Shown here in pieces: positions 16,507 through 25,089 of a stretch of 49,014 nt of DNA (its first letter is position 1; every line of letters begins with the position of its first letter). The stretch lies in assembly GCA_029838215.1 (NCBI GenBank), contig JALGVI010000009.1:1-49014 (forward strand), given 5' to 3'. The position numbers and the translations under genes were made by a program. The notes under the pieces were generated by a model. It saw only the letters and a list, made by a program, of their open reading frames with translations. It was not told the DNA's origin and ran no database searches. This DNA is from Candidatus Helarchaeota archaeon (lineage in GTDB: Archaea; Asgardarchaeota; Lokiarchaeia; Helarchaeales; RDOG01).

Positions 16507-16726
16507 AATTCGTACAATTGTTATAGTTTTAGCTTAATAAAAATCATGCTAAAATATATCAAATTTCATTAAAAAGATAATTGTGTGATGATGGAAGAAA
16601 AATATTAAATATCGTGAGAATTATTTGAATAATGTTCAAGTAAAAATCTCATGATTACCACGCTCCAAAGTCATGGAACAAAATTCTCGTGGAGCGTAAT
16701 TAGGTATGATGCAGGATTGAAAAAAC

Positions 16727-17032
16727 ATGTTTGGACGCAGGATTTTTGACGAAACGCTGAAAAAATTAAAGCGTTTTGAGGGTGTAAAAGGAGTTATCGT
16801 CACGGATGTAACGGGACTACCGATCTCAACGACTTATGACACGGAGAAAACAGAAAAAATTGCGGCTTTAATTACTTCGCTTGTAGGAAAAGCTCGGAGC
16901 GTGGTCAGCGAGTTAGAAGAAGGTGCCATGAGTTTTCTAACCATTACGACGCTCGAAGGCGAGGTCCTGATTGCTCCAGAAGAGGAGTATATCTTGATTG
17001 TTCTCAAGGAAAAAGGAGTTAAGATATTCTAG
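16727..17032 (+). CDS. Roadblock/LC7 domain protein 2
   Basis: This compact 101-residue Roadblock/LC7 domain shows [20 protein letters not shown], an amphipathic helix ([18 protein letters not shown]), and the strands [27 protein letters not shown]. The LPIS segment is the strand-turn typical of MglB and dynein light-chain roadblock proteins. The ATG at 16727 is preceded by AGGATTG at about 7-10 nt. The gene ends soon after the last strand and lacks the C-terminal helix of the other two, which is normal for short members. It is divergent from Roadblock 1 and convergent with Roadblock 3. It probably forms a homodimer or heterodimer and may regulate a Ras-like GTPase encoded elsewhere. Confidence 0.85.
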   Translation: MFGRRIFDETLKKLKRFEGVKGVIVTDVTGLPISTTYDTEKTEKIAALITSLVGKARSVVSELEEGAMSFLTITTLEGEVLIAPEEEYILIVLKEKGVKIF

Positions 17033-17078
17033 ATCTTTTCAATTTTTTAAGATTTAATTTATAAATTGGGATATTTGG

Positions 17079-17115
17079 AAACGATTCAAATCGTTTGATA
17101 GATGTTTTTTCTAGT
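17079..17115 (+). terminator. Palindrome plus T-tract between convergent Roadblock genes
   Basis: An 18-bp palindrome with 8-bp arms (AAACGATT / AATCGTTT, loop CA, 17079-17096) lies 46 nt after the stop of Roadblock 2 and is followed by GTTTTTTC at about 17104-17111. Stem plus T-tract between two convergent genes suits a terminator; an operator is an alternative. Confidence 0.4.
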
Positions 17116-17259
17116 CTAACTTTTTATGGAGAATTTGGGGAAAGCGCATGTTGCGATCAAGAAGAATTTCTTATTTGGAAGTTAATGGATAAAGATATCG
17201 CAGATATCATGAATTTAAATATGTATTCCTAGCGGAAACGATAAAAGTAGTGGAAAGAA

Positions 17260-17736
17260 TTATTTTTCCAGTTCAGCCAAGAGTTTTTCAACGGTCCTTT
17301 TCATGTCAAGGAAAATCAAGCCCAGACGTACCTTTTTCGTAGCACTAACAGTAAGGACAGCATTTTCACCGACAGCCATTGAAATGAGATATCCCTCAGA
17401 GCCGCGAATCATCACCTGTTCGAGTTCTCCTTTTGCAAGCTCTGCGGCAGCCCGTTCACCTAATGAGAGGATGGCAGCCGTCATTGCAGCAACTCTTGCT
17501 TCATCAACATCTCTTGGTAAAGCGCTGGCAATGGGTAACCCTTCAGCAGATACAATTGCCGCAGCTTCAATTTCGGGTATGTTCGATTCTAATTCTTTTA
17601 GAATTTCCGTTAATTTTTGCGGCTTATCTCCAGTTGGCATGATTCCAAACTGAAAATCGCTTAAATCCCCGAGGTCATTTACATCAGGGATGTCAGGCAT
17701 CTCAGGCAAGCGCATTGGATCCGGATCTTCACCCAT
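17260..17736 (-). CDS. Roadblock/LC7 domain protein 3, with acidic N-terminal extension
   Basis: This protein of about 158 residues has its Roadblock/LC7 domain at about residues 45-155: SNIPEIEAAAIVSAEGLPIASAL, the helix AAMTAAILSLGERAAAEL, then EQVMIRGSEGYLISMAVGEN and a C-terminal helix. The first 40 residues are acidic, Pro/Asp-rich and probably disordered (MPDIPDVNDLGDLSDF), which is an addition relative to a minimal Roadblock protein and could be a docking segment. The ATG at 17736 was selected because GGGAG sits 8 nt upstream; the outer TTG at 17751 overlaps that signal. It is convergent with Roadblock 2. Confidence 0.88.
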   Translation of the reverse strand: MGEDPDPMRLPEMPDIPDVNDLGDLSDFQFGIMPTGDKPQKLTEILKELESNIPEIEAAAIVSAEGLPIASALPRDVDEARVAAMTAAILSLGERAAAELAKGELEQVMIRGSEGYLISMAVGENAVLTVSATKKVRLGLIFLDMKRTVEKLLAELEK

Positions 17737-18005
17737 TTTTTTGACTCCCAAATTGGTTTCTTATTAAGTCTTTTTTCATTGTCTCAAGAGATTTATCAGG
17801 TTTCTTGTAATTGCACAGGATTTAATAGTAATTTACATCCTGTTTTTTATGATTTGTGTTACCTACAAAATATTTTGATGAATTAACACCTTATATTTTT
17901 AACCGCAAGTTTTTGAAGGTTTTCAAAAATTTAGATCCCCTAAAGCAAAAACTTCAGCATGAAACAGCATGTAAAAAGCAAATAACTATTCGGTTGACTA
18001 AAAAC

Positions 18006-18614
18006 ATGGGCGTGAAAAAGAAGAGCGTGAAAAATAGTAGAGTGAAGCCGAGTTATAAGAATTTAATTGTATCCTTAATCGATTTAATGTATTATTTGAG
18101 ATACCTTGACCCAGATACGCAAAAATATAGAAAAGAGTTTACAACGAAAACCAATGAATCCGTGACTTTTCGACCACTGAGCCCAAAAGATGACCGCAAA
18201 GTTCTAGAGTTCTACAATGGATTGAGCGGCGATACCATATATTTTCGATTTTTCAGTCATAAGAAAACGGTTAATCTCAGGCTTGTCCGGAAGTACACGC
18301 GAATAGACTATGAAAAACAACTCGTAATCGTTGCAGAACGTGAAGACGAAATAATCGGTATCGGGCACTTGATGCTTGCCGATGAGCAGTCTGCAGAGAT
18401 GGCGGTGATAATAGCAGACAGGTGGCAACATAAAGGGGTTGGGACGCAGATGCTTCACTTTTTAGTGGACATAGCCCGTGACAAGGGCATTCATCACTTA
18501 TACGGGACAGTTCTCCGTAATAACGTGCGAATTCTCAAGACAATTGAAAAACTAGGCTTCAAGACCCGAAAGCGATTTGATCGCGGAGACCTAGAAGTAG
18601 AGGCTTATATTTAG
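18006..18614 (+). CDS. GNAT-family acetyltransferase
   Basis: The C-terminal 150 residues form a GNAT domain: VTFRPLSPKDDRKVLEFYNGLS, the strand LVIVAEREDEIIGIGHL, the acetyl-CoA loop QHKGVGTQ with its following helix, and a late LRNNVRILKTIEKLGF helix. GNAT enzymes transfer an acetyl group to an amine of a small molecule or protein. The family resembles the acetyltransferase domain of protein lysine acetylases (Pat type), which target acyl-CoA synthetases, but this is only a resemblance. The start is unclear: the frame is open back to a GTG at 17856, whose extra 50 residues are AT-rich and look non-coding, so I give the ATG at 18006. The 3' end overlaps the maf stop by 4 nt in convergent orientation. 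Confidence 0.8.
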   Translation: MGVKKKSVKNSRVKPSYKNLIVSLIDLMYYLRYLDPDTQKYRKEFTTKTNESVTFRPLSPKDDRKVLEFYNGLSGDTIYFRFFSHKKTVNLRLVRKYTRIDYEKQLVIVAEREDEIIGIGHLMLADEQSAEMAVIIADRWQHKGVGTQMLHFLVDIARDKGIHHLYGTVLRNNVRILKTIEKLGFKTRKRFDRGDLEVEAYI

Positions 18615-19195
18615 TCCATCAGATGATCCTTGAATGGCTCGAACATCCGTCTAAAAAGTGAAAGCGGAAATCCGACAATGTTTTCGTAATCACCTTGAAT
18701 TGAAGCCACGAATTTATCGGCATGTTCTTGAATTTTATAGGCTCCTGCAGCATCTACGGATTCTCCTGTCTCCACGTATGCGAAGATTTCGGAATCGCTC
18801 AATTTTTTAAAAGTGACTGCCGTGACCTCGTGATCAAGCTCTTGTATTTTTCTAAAGAGGATGCAAATGCCCGTGATCACGTGGTGCGTAGTTCCGCTTA
18901 ATTTGCGAAGCATTTTGATTGCGTCTTTTTTATCTTTCGGTTTTCCCAGGATTTCCCGATCAACCATGACCAAAGTATCGGCTCCAACGATGATGTCTTC
19001 GAGATTATCCTTTTGAACATCCTTGGCCTTAGCGAGTGCCAGCATTTCAGTCAGACGTGCAGGAGAGAGATTCTCGTGTTCTCGGATGAGAGTTTCTTCA
19101 TCGACCATGCTTTTAATTGCAGTAAATGGGAGTTTTAAATCTTTCAGAAATTGAATCCGTCGTGGTGAAGAGGAGGCAAGAATTAGACGAGTCAT
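18611..19195 (-). CDS. maf: Maf-like nucleotide pyrophosphatase
   Basis: This 194-residue Maf/HAM1-like protein hydrolyses non-canonical nucleoside triphosphates (dTTP/UTP or modified pyrimidines), which keeps the nucleotide pool clean. The N-terminal LILASSSPRRIQFLKDL is diagnostic, followed by DIIVGADTLVMVDREILGKPKD, LRKLSGTTHHVITGI and the late GDYENIVGFPLSLF. The length is usual. It lies 29 nt downstream of a truncated metallo-beta-lactamase-fold gene and probably shares its promoter. Confidence 0.95.
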   Translation of the reverse strand: MTRLILASSSPRRIQFLKDLKLPFTAIKSMVDEETLIREHENLSPARLTEMLALAKAKDVQKDNLEDIIVGADTLVMVDREILGKPKDKKDAIKMLRKLSGTTHHVITGICILFRKIQELDHEVTAVTFKKLSDSEIFAYVETGESVDAAGAYKIQEHADKFVASIQGDYENIVGFPLSLFRRMFEPFKDHLMD

Positions 19196-19223
19196 GACAT
19201 CACGCGATTAGGCGTGTTTTTCT

Positions 19224-19421
19224 TCAAGACTCAAGAGTAACGGATTCTATCTTTTTCTTTACCAGATTAAAATGTTCAGGTCGTCGAGAACCGGGATCTA
19301 TTAGAACAACTGTATCGCCTTCTACAATCAAATAAGGATTATTAGAAAATCCCGCCTTATTATCACCGAATCCGATCCAATAAATGCCGTCATTAACTTG
19401 AATCGCTTTATCGTTTTCCAT
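19224..19421 (-). pseudogene. Truncated metallo-beta-lactamase-fold (FprA-like) N-terminus
   Basis: This 65-codon frame contains only the first strands of a metallo-beta-lactamase fold protein of the oxygen-binding di-iron (FprA/flavodiiron-like) group: DGIYWIGFGDNKAGFSNNPY, then LIVEGDTVVLIDPGSRRPEHF, then a stop. Full-length relatives are at least about 250 residues and carry the HxHxDH metal ligands, which are absent here, and no continuation was seen before maf begins 29 nt later. A well-placed GGTG 6 nt before the ATG suggests it was once, or still is, translated. I call it a gene remnant; a functional micro-protein or a leader ORF for maf is the alternative. Confidence 0.6.
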
Positions 19422-19642
19422 TTTCTTCACCAAAATAAAAACACGTGCTTTAGATCGATTTATGACCGATCAGATCGATCTTTTTTGAACATCAATCATT
19501 CATTAAAATATCTTTGATTTGATATGAGTTTTTCCACGAATTAGTTCAGAAATGGATTAATTCCAATTGAATGAACAAGTAGGATATCATAATAGAGATT
19601 CCTTTTTTTGAAACTAAAACGATTTTATTTAACAAAAAAAAA

Positions 19643-20722
19643 TTAGTAGAGAGGAAACACGCGTTGTTGTTCGTTCAGACCCTTTCCATTCGTCAACTTG
19701 ATCGTTGGAGCATTTTTCCGAATGAATTTTCCTTCTATAGTTATCGGAGCATCATAAAAAAGAAAACTCCAGCCTGTAATGTTGTGAAGTGTCAATTCTT
19801 CAATGCGACGTGGATGTCCTAGAAATTGGGGATATGTTGAGAGGGTCGTTTTCAATTTTAACGTTCCCTTATCCGTCGTGATTCGAATTTTTTGGTGAAG
19901 CGGGATAAAACGACATGCTTCCTTTAAAAAAACCCAGTTTTCAGGATGACAAGTTATCTTCTTTGCGTGCAAGTATTCATCTTCTTCAATGAGATAGATG
20001 GCTCCAGTCTCAAAATGGTCAGGACAACCATTATTGTTACTTGATTCGACATGACACAAGTACGTGCATAGCTGATCGAAATTTGCATAAATCCAGTCTT
20101 GAATTCGGATTTTCATGATTCGTAATTTAGGAATCCACACGTGCTCAAATAAGCCGACACCATCGATCTCAATTTCTTTTCCATTTATCGTTAGATTTCC
20201 CGTAATTGTAGAAAGCGATTCGATTCCATCAACCATGCAATCTTCAGCCACAGAACATAATTCGTTTCTCGTGTGTCCCCACCAGTTTACGGGGCCACGC
20301 GGTCTTGCGATCAATTCACCGGAAATTTTTTCGTTTCTCGAGATGATCTTTTGCTCTTTTGGTTCTGCGATCACTGTCAAGTCATCCTGCGTGATGGTAA
20401 TCTTGTCCTGTTCTTCCTTAATCGTGAAATTATTGGATTTCTGGACATTGACAATGTCGATTTCGTGCGGTTTTTTCTCTAAATATTTCACGTATTTATC
20501 ATATTGTTTTAGGGAGATCGGTCCTTTCGACAACTTCATTCGATTTGCCCCTTGTCCCATGAAAGTTCCTTCGAAAAGTGCCATGACAAGAGAACATTCG
20601 GTTCCATTATCAGTGAAATTCACGCCAAAATACCAGTCGTTCCACCGTTCAGGACGATCAAGGTACCTGGGCTTTAGATCTTCTAATTCAATAAAATATC
20701 TTTCTGTTGAACTAATCACCAC
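19643..20722 (-). CDS. Hypothetical protein, possibly lipocalin/AttH-CrtC-like
   Basis: This soluble, beta-rich protein of 359 residues starts at a GTG at 20722 supported by an excellent AGGAGG 8 nt upstream. Repeated aromatic-rich strands, a central GPVNWWGHTRNE and DGVGLFEHVW followed by MKIRIQDWIYANFD recall the double-lipocalin AttH/CrtC hydratase family, in which an aromatic and His pair follows a G-x-GY-H segment. The match is distant and I would not assert enzymatic activity. There is no signal peptide or membrane anchor. It is a single gene, divergent from the acyl-CoA ligase at 20890. Confidence 0.6.
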   Translation of the reverse strand: MVISSTERYFIELEDLKPRYLDRPERWNDWYFGVNFTDNGTECSLVMALFEGTFMGQGANRMKLSKGPISLKQYDKYVKYLEKKPHEIDIVNVQKSNNFTIKEEQDKITITQDDLTVIAEPKEQKIISRNEKISGELIARPRGPVNWWGHTRNELCSVAEDCMVDGIESLSTITGNLTINGKEIEIDGVGLFEHVWIPKLRIMKIRIQDWIYANFDQLCTYLCHVESSNNNGCPDHFETGAIYLIEEDEYLHAKKITCHPENWVFLKEACRFIPLHQKIRITTDKGTLKLKTTLSTYPQFLGHPRRIEELTLHNITGWSFLFYDAPITIEGKFIRKNAPTIKLTNGKGLNEQQRVFPLY

Positions 20723-20839
20723 TCAAATCCTCCTAACAATTGTAATAACGAGTCATTATGAGATAATATCATAAGTTGTATGTATAATCTCAGACCGTCA
20801 CTTATGGTAAAGCTTTATTTTATTGAATGTTTGAATCAC

Positions 20840-20850
20840 TTTATATAAAA
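20840..20850 (+). promoter_or_regulatory. TATA-like element upstream of acyl-CoA ligase alpha gene
   Basis: TTTATATAAAA sits about 31-50 nt ahead of the start codons at 20881/20890. Transcription 25-27 nt downstream would give a leader of only about 10-20 nt that still includes GGAG (20874-20877). Both position and sequence are typical for an archaeal TATA box. Confidence 0.5.
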
Positions 20851-20889
20851 ATCTAATTTTCTTTTGAAAATCTGGAGCTGTTGATCGGC

Positions 20890-22350
20890 ATGTCATCTAA
20901 TTTGAAAAAACTCTTCAATCCCAGAACTGTGGCCGTCTTTGGCGCATCAAACGAGCAGGGTAAGGTCGGGACGCTAATCATGAACAACATGATCGCCTGT
21001 GGATATGAGGATAAGATATTTCCAATAAATCCGAATCGGAAGTATGAAAATAAGAGCATCTTAGGGCATGATGTATTTCCGAGTTTGGATAAAGTTCCGG
21101 AGCAAGTCGATCTTGCCGTGCTGATTGTCCCAGGAAAGCTCGTCAAATCAACGTTAATCGATTGCGTCGAGCATGACGTTAGGGCCGCCGTAGTGATTTC
21201 TGCAGGATTTGGTGAGGCAGGTGAGGAAGGGAAAAAGAGAGAACTTGAATTGGTGAAAATTGCAGAGAAGGGAAATTTAAAATTCGTTGGACCAAATACA
21301 ATGGGTCTATATTCTGCAAATGTCAACTTGAACGTGGCACTGGGATATACTTCACCGTTTCCGGGAAATGTTTCACTCATCTCTCAAAGTGGTTCGACTG
21401 GAGTCGTCATCTGTAGTGAGTTACGTGGCATGGGCATCGGACTTCGATATTTCGTGAGTAGCGGCAACGAAGCCAGCTTGACTTTCGAGGATTATCTTGA
21501 ATATTTTATTAATGATGACCAAACCAAGGTCGTTGCCGGTTTCCTCGAAGGGCTGAGAAACGGAAGTAAATTCCTCGAAATTTGTCAAAAATATAAAGGA
21601 AAAAAACCGATCATCATTCTAAAAGCAGGGACGACAAGGGCAGGGACCAAGGCGGCAAATTCACATACGGGTTCGATAAGTGGTTCCTACGAGATCTATT
21701 CGGGGGCATTTCGACAACTTGGTGTTACAAGGGCAAGAAGCCTCGATGAGCTGTTGGATTTGATCCGTGCATTCTTATACCTGCCGCCTCCGAAGGGAAA
21801 TCGCGTGGGAATAATTCCCGGAGCAGGAGGCATGGGAGTTCTAATGGCAGATGCTTGTGACAGGATTGGACTCGACGTGAGCAAGCCTTCTCAACAATTG
21901 ATAGAAAAAATTAACGAGATCTTGCCTCCTTATTGGAGTCACTCCAATCCATTCGATCCTGTTGGAACTCAGGATTTCATGATATATTCAAAACTACTAG
22001 ATATCATTTTAGAGGCAAATGAATACGATAGCATCATCATGAACGTCATTGAAGTGCGGTCGCTTTTAGAAAAATACTTTCCGCAGCATGAAACGGGCAA
22101 GCAAATTAAAAAAATGTTCATCGGTGTCATGGATTCCATTGAAAAATCCCTTGCGAGAAAGCAAATTAAAATCATAAAAAAGCATTCCAAGCCAGTAATT
22201 TTCATGTCTCACGTGTATCCTTATTCAAAACTTTTCAGAAGATTCGAAAAAAATAACGTCCTGGTCGTCAAGAATCCTGATGCAGCCGCTTTTGTCATTA
22301 ATGCGGTATTGGAACACGCGAAAATCCACGATGGTGAATCTCAAGGATGA
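20890..22350 (+). CDS. ADP-forming acyl-CoA ligase, alpha-subunit type
   Basis: This protein of about 486 residues matches the alpha part of ADP-forming acetyl/acyl-CoA synthetase, which makes ATP from acyl-CoA. It has the CoA-binding Rossmann domain (LFNPRTVAVFGASNEQGKVG), the two succinyl-CoA-synthetase-like domains (SLISQSGSTGVV; KPIIILKAGTTRAGTKAA) and the phospho-histidine site NSHTGSISGS. The ATP-grasp beta subunit is neither fused nor adjacent. A TATA-like element and GGAG precede the start; TTG 20881 and ATG 20890 are both possible. The substrate is unknown; products of IorAB are candidates. A second alpha-type protein is at 45260-46771. A T-rich region follows. Confidence 0.88.
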   Translation: MSSNLKKLFNPRTVAVFGASNEQGKVGTLIMNNMIACGYEDKIFPINPNRKYENKSILGHDVFPSLDKVPEQVDLAVLIVPGKLVKSTLIDCVEHDVRAAVVISAGFGEAGEEGKKRELELVKIAEKGNLKFVGPNTMGLYSANVNLNVALGYTSPFPGNVSLISQSGSTGVVICSELRGMGIGLRYFVSSGNEASLTFEDYLEYFINDDQTKVVAGFLEGLRNGSKFLEICQKYKGKKPIIILKAGTTRAGTKAANSHTGSISGSYEIYSGAFRQLGVTRARSLDELLDLIRAFLYLPPPKGNRVGIIPGAGGMGVLMADACDRIGLDVSKPSQQLIEKINEILPPYWSHSNPFDPVGTQDFMIYSKLLDIILEANEYDSIIMNVIEVRSLLEKYFPQHETGKQIKKMFIGVMDSIEKSLARKQIKIIKKHSKPVIFMSHVYPYSKLFRRFEKNNVLVVKNPDAAAFVINAVLEHAKIHDGESQG

Positions 22351-22378
22351 GCCGTGAGAAATACAGTTAATTCTTAGA

Positions 22379-22418
22379 TTTTTAAACGATTTTTTTTCAT
22401 TTTTCGTGTCACTTTTTA
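22379..22418 (+). terminator. Oligo-T tracts after acyl-CoA ligase alpha gene
   Basis: Three T runs (at about 22379-22383, 22390-22398 and 22400-22405) within 40 nt follow the stop at 22350, before the convergent molybdopterin oxidoreductase gene. This is typical of archaeal oligo-T termination. Confidence 0.45.
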
Positions 22419-22511
22419 AGAAGCCGTGAATTGGTTTTATCATCGATCTGTTGGTTCTTGGGGCGGCTCCAAGTGCTAGTATTAGTTTTAAAAAAAATAC
22501 GGGCAAGATGA

Positions 22512-24611
22512 TTAAATTTTATCTAATCTGACGGGAATTCCATCAAGCAAAACCATTCCGGCAAATGTTTCAAGATTATTCCAATTATCATCGGTAATCA
22601 CGTTCACATTAATGCCTCGCTTTTCTATTGCTATTTCAGGAATATCCTGAATCGTCCGCCCCCAACCGTGTGGAATCCAGATGACGCCACTCATGAGATC
22701 AGGTGTTGTTTTTATCGGAATTTCAATAGAACCAGTTTTACTTGAAACTCGAATGACTTGAAAATCCTCGATTCCGAGCATTCTCGCATCGTCAACATTG
22801 ACAAAACAATAGTTGGTCTCACCTCTTGCGTGAAGCCAAGAGTTGATTGTTTCAATTTGTCGTCCACTTATTAGAGAGAATGGGAATTCTTCGCTTGTGG
22901 GAAGTTGCCAATTGCGAAGCTTTTCAAATTCAGACTCATATTCTGTCGGAACCAAATCAATCAAGTGGTCACCATGTTGAATTCTTTCAGGTAAGAGGCA
23001 ATTGCGTTTTATTTGTTTCTCTTCGTTCAGGTAAATGCCTCGTTCAGATTTTAGCAATTCTCGAAATCTTTTACGATCTTCACGACCTAATGTTGATTTA
23101 AAAAATTTTAATGGGGGTCCACCCAGCGAAATGAGACCCATTTTTTCTTGCAGGAAGTTAAAAATTTCCCATTCGGGTTTTTCTTCATTTTTCGGCGCCA
23201 CCATGGCTTCAGAATATCCTGCAAAAGGAATTGGATTGAATGAAGAAGTCGTGAGCATGAAATCTTCTCTTTCCAAAAACGACACGGCGGGAAGAACGTA
23301 ATCCGAGATCGTGCCCGTATCATTCATGAACAGGTCGATCGAAACCAACAAATCAAGCTTTCGAAATGCCTTCTCCAATTTTTTCGTATTTGGACAGCTC
23401 ACCAGAGGATCTCCTGCCACGACTAACATTGCTTTAATTTGGCCTTCTCCAGGAGAAAGGATTTCATCTGCTATTGTTGCAGCAGGAAACATGCCTAGAA
23501 CATGAGCGAACTGACCAATGCGGCTAAGAATTGGAGCCTTTTTTGGTTTTTTACTCGAACTAAATCCTCCAATTTTCGATACTTGTAACGCATCGATGAG
23601 TCCATGACTATAAAAATTTCCTTTTTTATCTACATTACCCGTAATGAAATTTAAAACGTCGATTGCCCAAGCGAGTAATGTTGCGAATGAGCCGCGGTCG
23701 GTTCCAGCTCGCCCATAAACAGAAGCACCCCCTTTTCTTGATGCTTTCAGAAAATCGTTGATTATTTTTAAAATGATTTCTTTTTGAATTGTAGTTATTC
23801 TTGCCACTTCATCGAGATTTCCTCCAAACTCTCTCGCAATCGGGCGGAGTTTCTCGATTCCTTTCGAATATTTAGCGACAAATTCTTTATCTTCCAAATT
23901 ATTATCCAAAATGTAGTTTATCATTCCAAAAAGAAGATAAATATCGGTATTTGGCCTGATGAAATAATGCATTCCGATTTTTTTTGCAGATTCCGTCTTA
24001 CGGGGATTGATCCAGACGATCTTGCAACCGCGCATTTCCATCTGCTTCAATCTTTGAGCAGGTCGTGGATATACCACAAAACTAAAGTGAGATGCAAGTG
24101 GATTCGTTCCCAATGCTAAAAGATAATCGATTTTATCAAAATCTGGAGCGATGATGATCAAGCTTGAACCAAAAAAACGCCTTGAGTGTGCAAATTTATT
24201 GTTGCAATCTTGCGAACCGGCACCATAAATATTGGGAGAACCAAGAAATTTCATAAACGCTGCAGAATAGATGGCAGTTGAATACGAAAATGCCGCAGGA
24301 TTGCCAACATACATGCCAATTGAACGTGGACCGAACTGATTTTTCAGATTTAATAATCTTGAACCGATCTCATCAATTGCCTGTTCCCACGTGATTCGTT
24401 CGAACTCTCCATTCACGCGTTTTACCGGATGCTTGAGTCGTTTTGGATGATATTGAATTTTTAGCATCTCTCGACCCTTGATGCAAGAATATCCTTTCGA
24501 GACAGGATGCTCCTTGTCAGGGTAATATTTCAACACGCGATTGTTCTCGATTTCAGCCACGAAACCGCAAGATCCTTCACAAATGCGACAATACGTGAAC
24601 TTCTTTTTCAC
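22512..24611 (-). CDS. Molybdopterin-dependent oxidoreductase (formate dehydrogenase/DMSO reductase family)
   Basis: This catalytic subunit of about 699 residues opens with a [4Fe-4S] ligand set, CRICEGSCGF and GYSCIKG. It then has the molybdopterin-guanine-dinucleotide binding regions (EFERITWEQAIDEIGSRL, YGRAGTDRG, ALQVSK, VAGDPLVSCPN), and a C-terminal dinucleotide-binding domain with SGRQIETINSWLHARGETN and VWIPHGWGR. There is no Tat signal, so it is probably cytoplasmic. Partner electron-transfer subunits are absent nearby. The substrate (formate, thiosulfate, acetylene or other) cannot be read; a DCNNKF segment sits where the metal-ligand loop is expected. Start GTG 24611 fits GGTG 6 nt upstream; GTG 24620 and TTG 24614 are alternatives. 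Confidence 0.9.
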   Translation of the reverse strand: MKKKFTYCRICEGSCGFVAEIENNRVLKYYPDKEHPVSKGYSCIKGREMLKIQYHPKRLKHPVKRVNGEFERITWEQAIDEIGSRLLNLKNQFGPRSIGMYVGNPAAFSYSTAIYSAAFMKFLGSPNIYGAGSQDCNNKFAHSRRFFGSSLIIIAPDFDKIDYLLALGTNPLASHFSFVVYPRPAQRLKQMEMRGCKIVWINPRKTESAKKIGMHYFIRPNTDIYLLFGMINYILDNNLEDKEFVAKYSKGIEKLRPIAREFGGNLDEVARITTIQKEIILKIINDFLKASRKGGASVYGRAGTDRGSFATLLAWAIDVLNFITGNVDKKGNFYSHGLIDALQVSKIGGFSSSKKPKKAPILSRIGQFAHVLGMFPAATIADEILSPGEGQIKAMLVVAGDPLVSCPNTKKLEKAFRKLDLLVSIDLFMNDTGTISDYVLPAVSFLEREDFMLTTSSFNPIPFAGYSEAMVAPKNEEKPEWEIFNFLQEKMGLISLGGPPLKFFKSTLGREDRKRFRELLKSERGIYLNEEKQIKRNCLLPERIQHGDHLIDLVPTEYESEFEKLRNWQLPTSEEFPFSLISGRQIETINSWLHARGETNYCFVNVDDARMLGIEDFQVIRVSSKTGSIEIPIKTTPDLMSGVIWIPHGWGRTIQDIPEIAIEKRGINVNVITDDNWNNLETFAGMVLLDGIPVRLDKI

Positions 24612-24789
24612 CAAAATCACCTCTTATTATCTCTTTAAATTCAGTTAAATAAATTAAGGTTAATCATCAGTTTGAATCAGTTATTCGGGTGGAAATTATT
24701 CGAGCATTGGTATTTTTGCAATATGTTTAAAAGTTTAGATTTTACCTACATAATAACGAGAAATACAATAAATTTGAAAGGTGTATGAT

Positions 24790-24969
24790 TTGCCCGGTTC
24801 GCACGGATCATTAACAAAAGCAGGAAAAGTACGAAGCCAAACACCGAAGGTCGAATCACATCAACCACCCACGCCCATCCCGCGGGTACGAAACCGCCGC
24901 AATTACGTGAAGCGCGTGTTGAAAGGTGGAATTGCAGGACAAGAGAAGAATCGACCTCGCCGAAGATAA
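24790..24969 (+). CDS. rps30e: Ribosomal protein S30e
   Basis: This small basic protein of 59 residues has the hallmark GSHGSLTKAGKVRSQTPKVE and the C-terminal RVRNRRNYVKR. S30e is an archaeal/eukaryotic-only protein of the small ribosomal subunit; in animals it is made fused to a ubiquitin-like FUBI domain, which is absent here. The start is set at TTG 24790, with AGGTG ending 6 nt upstream; the frame's GTG at 24781 overlaps that signal. It is a single-gene unit with an A/T-rich promoter region (TTTAAAAG at about 24726-24733). Confidence 0.93.
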   Translation: MPGSHGSLTKAGKVRSQTPKVESHQPPTPIPRVRNRRNYVKRVLKGGIAGQEKNRPRRR

Positions 24970-25089
24970 TCCTTCTTTTCATTTTAGGCATGACGGCGCG
25001 TGGCTCCTAGTTTTTAAAAAAATCTAGCCATTTAATGCGATTTTTAAATCATTTTGTTTGATTTTACATTGAGTTATCATTGAATATTT

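Noticed and set aside
19643..20722. Homology of the lipocalin-like protein to the 10842/13100 family
   Set aside because: Both have a WW motif (NWWGH versus VDWW), but no further shared order of motifs was found.
20115..20774. 219-codon frame antisense to the lipocalin-like gene
   Set aside because: The minus-strand frame has a perfect AGGAGG at its GTG and a coherent composition; this one has no ribosome-binding site and reads as a shadow.
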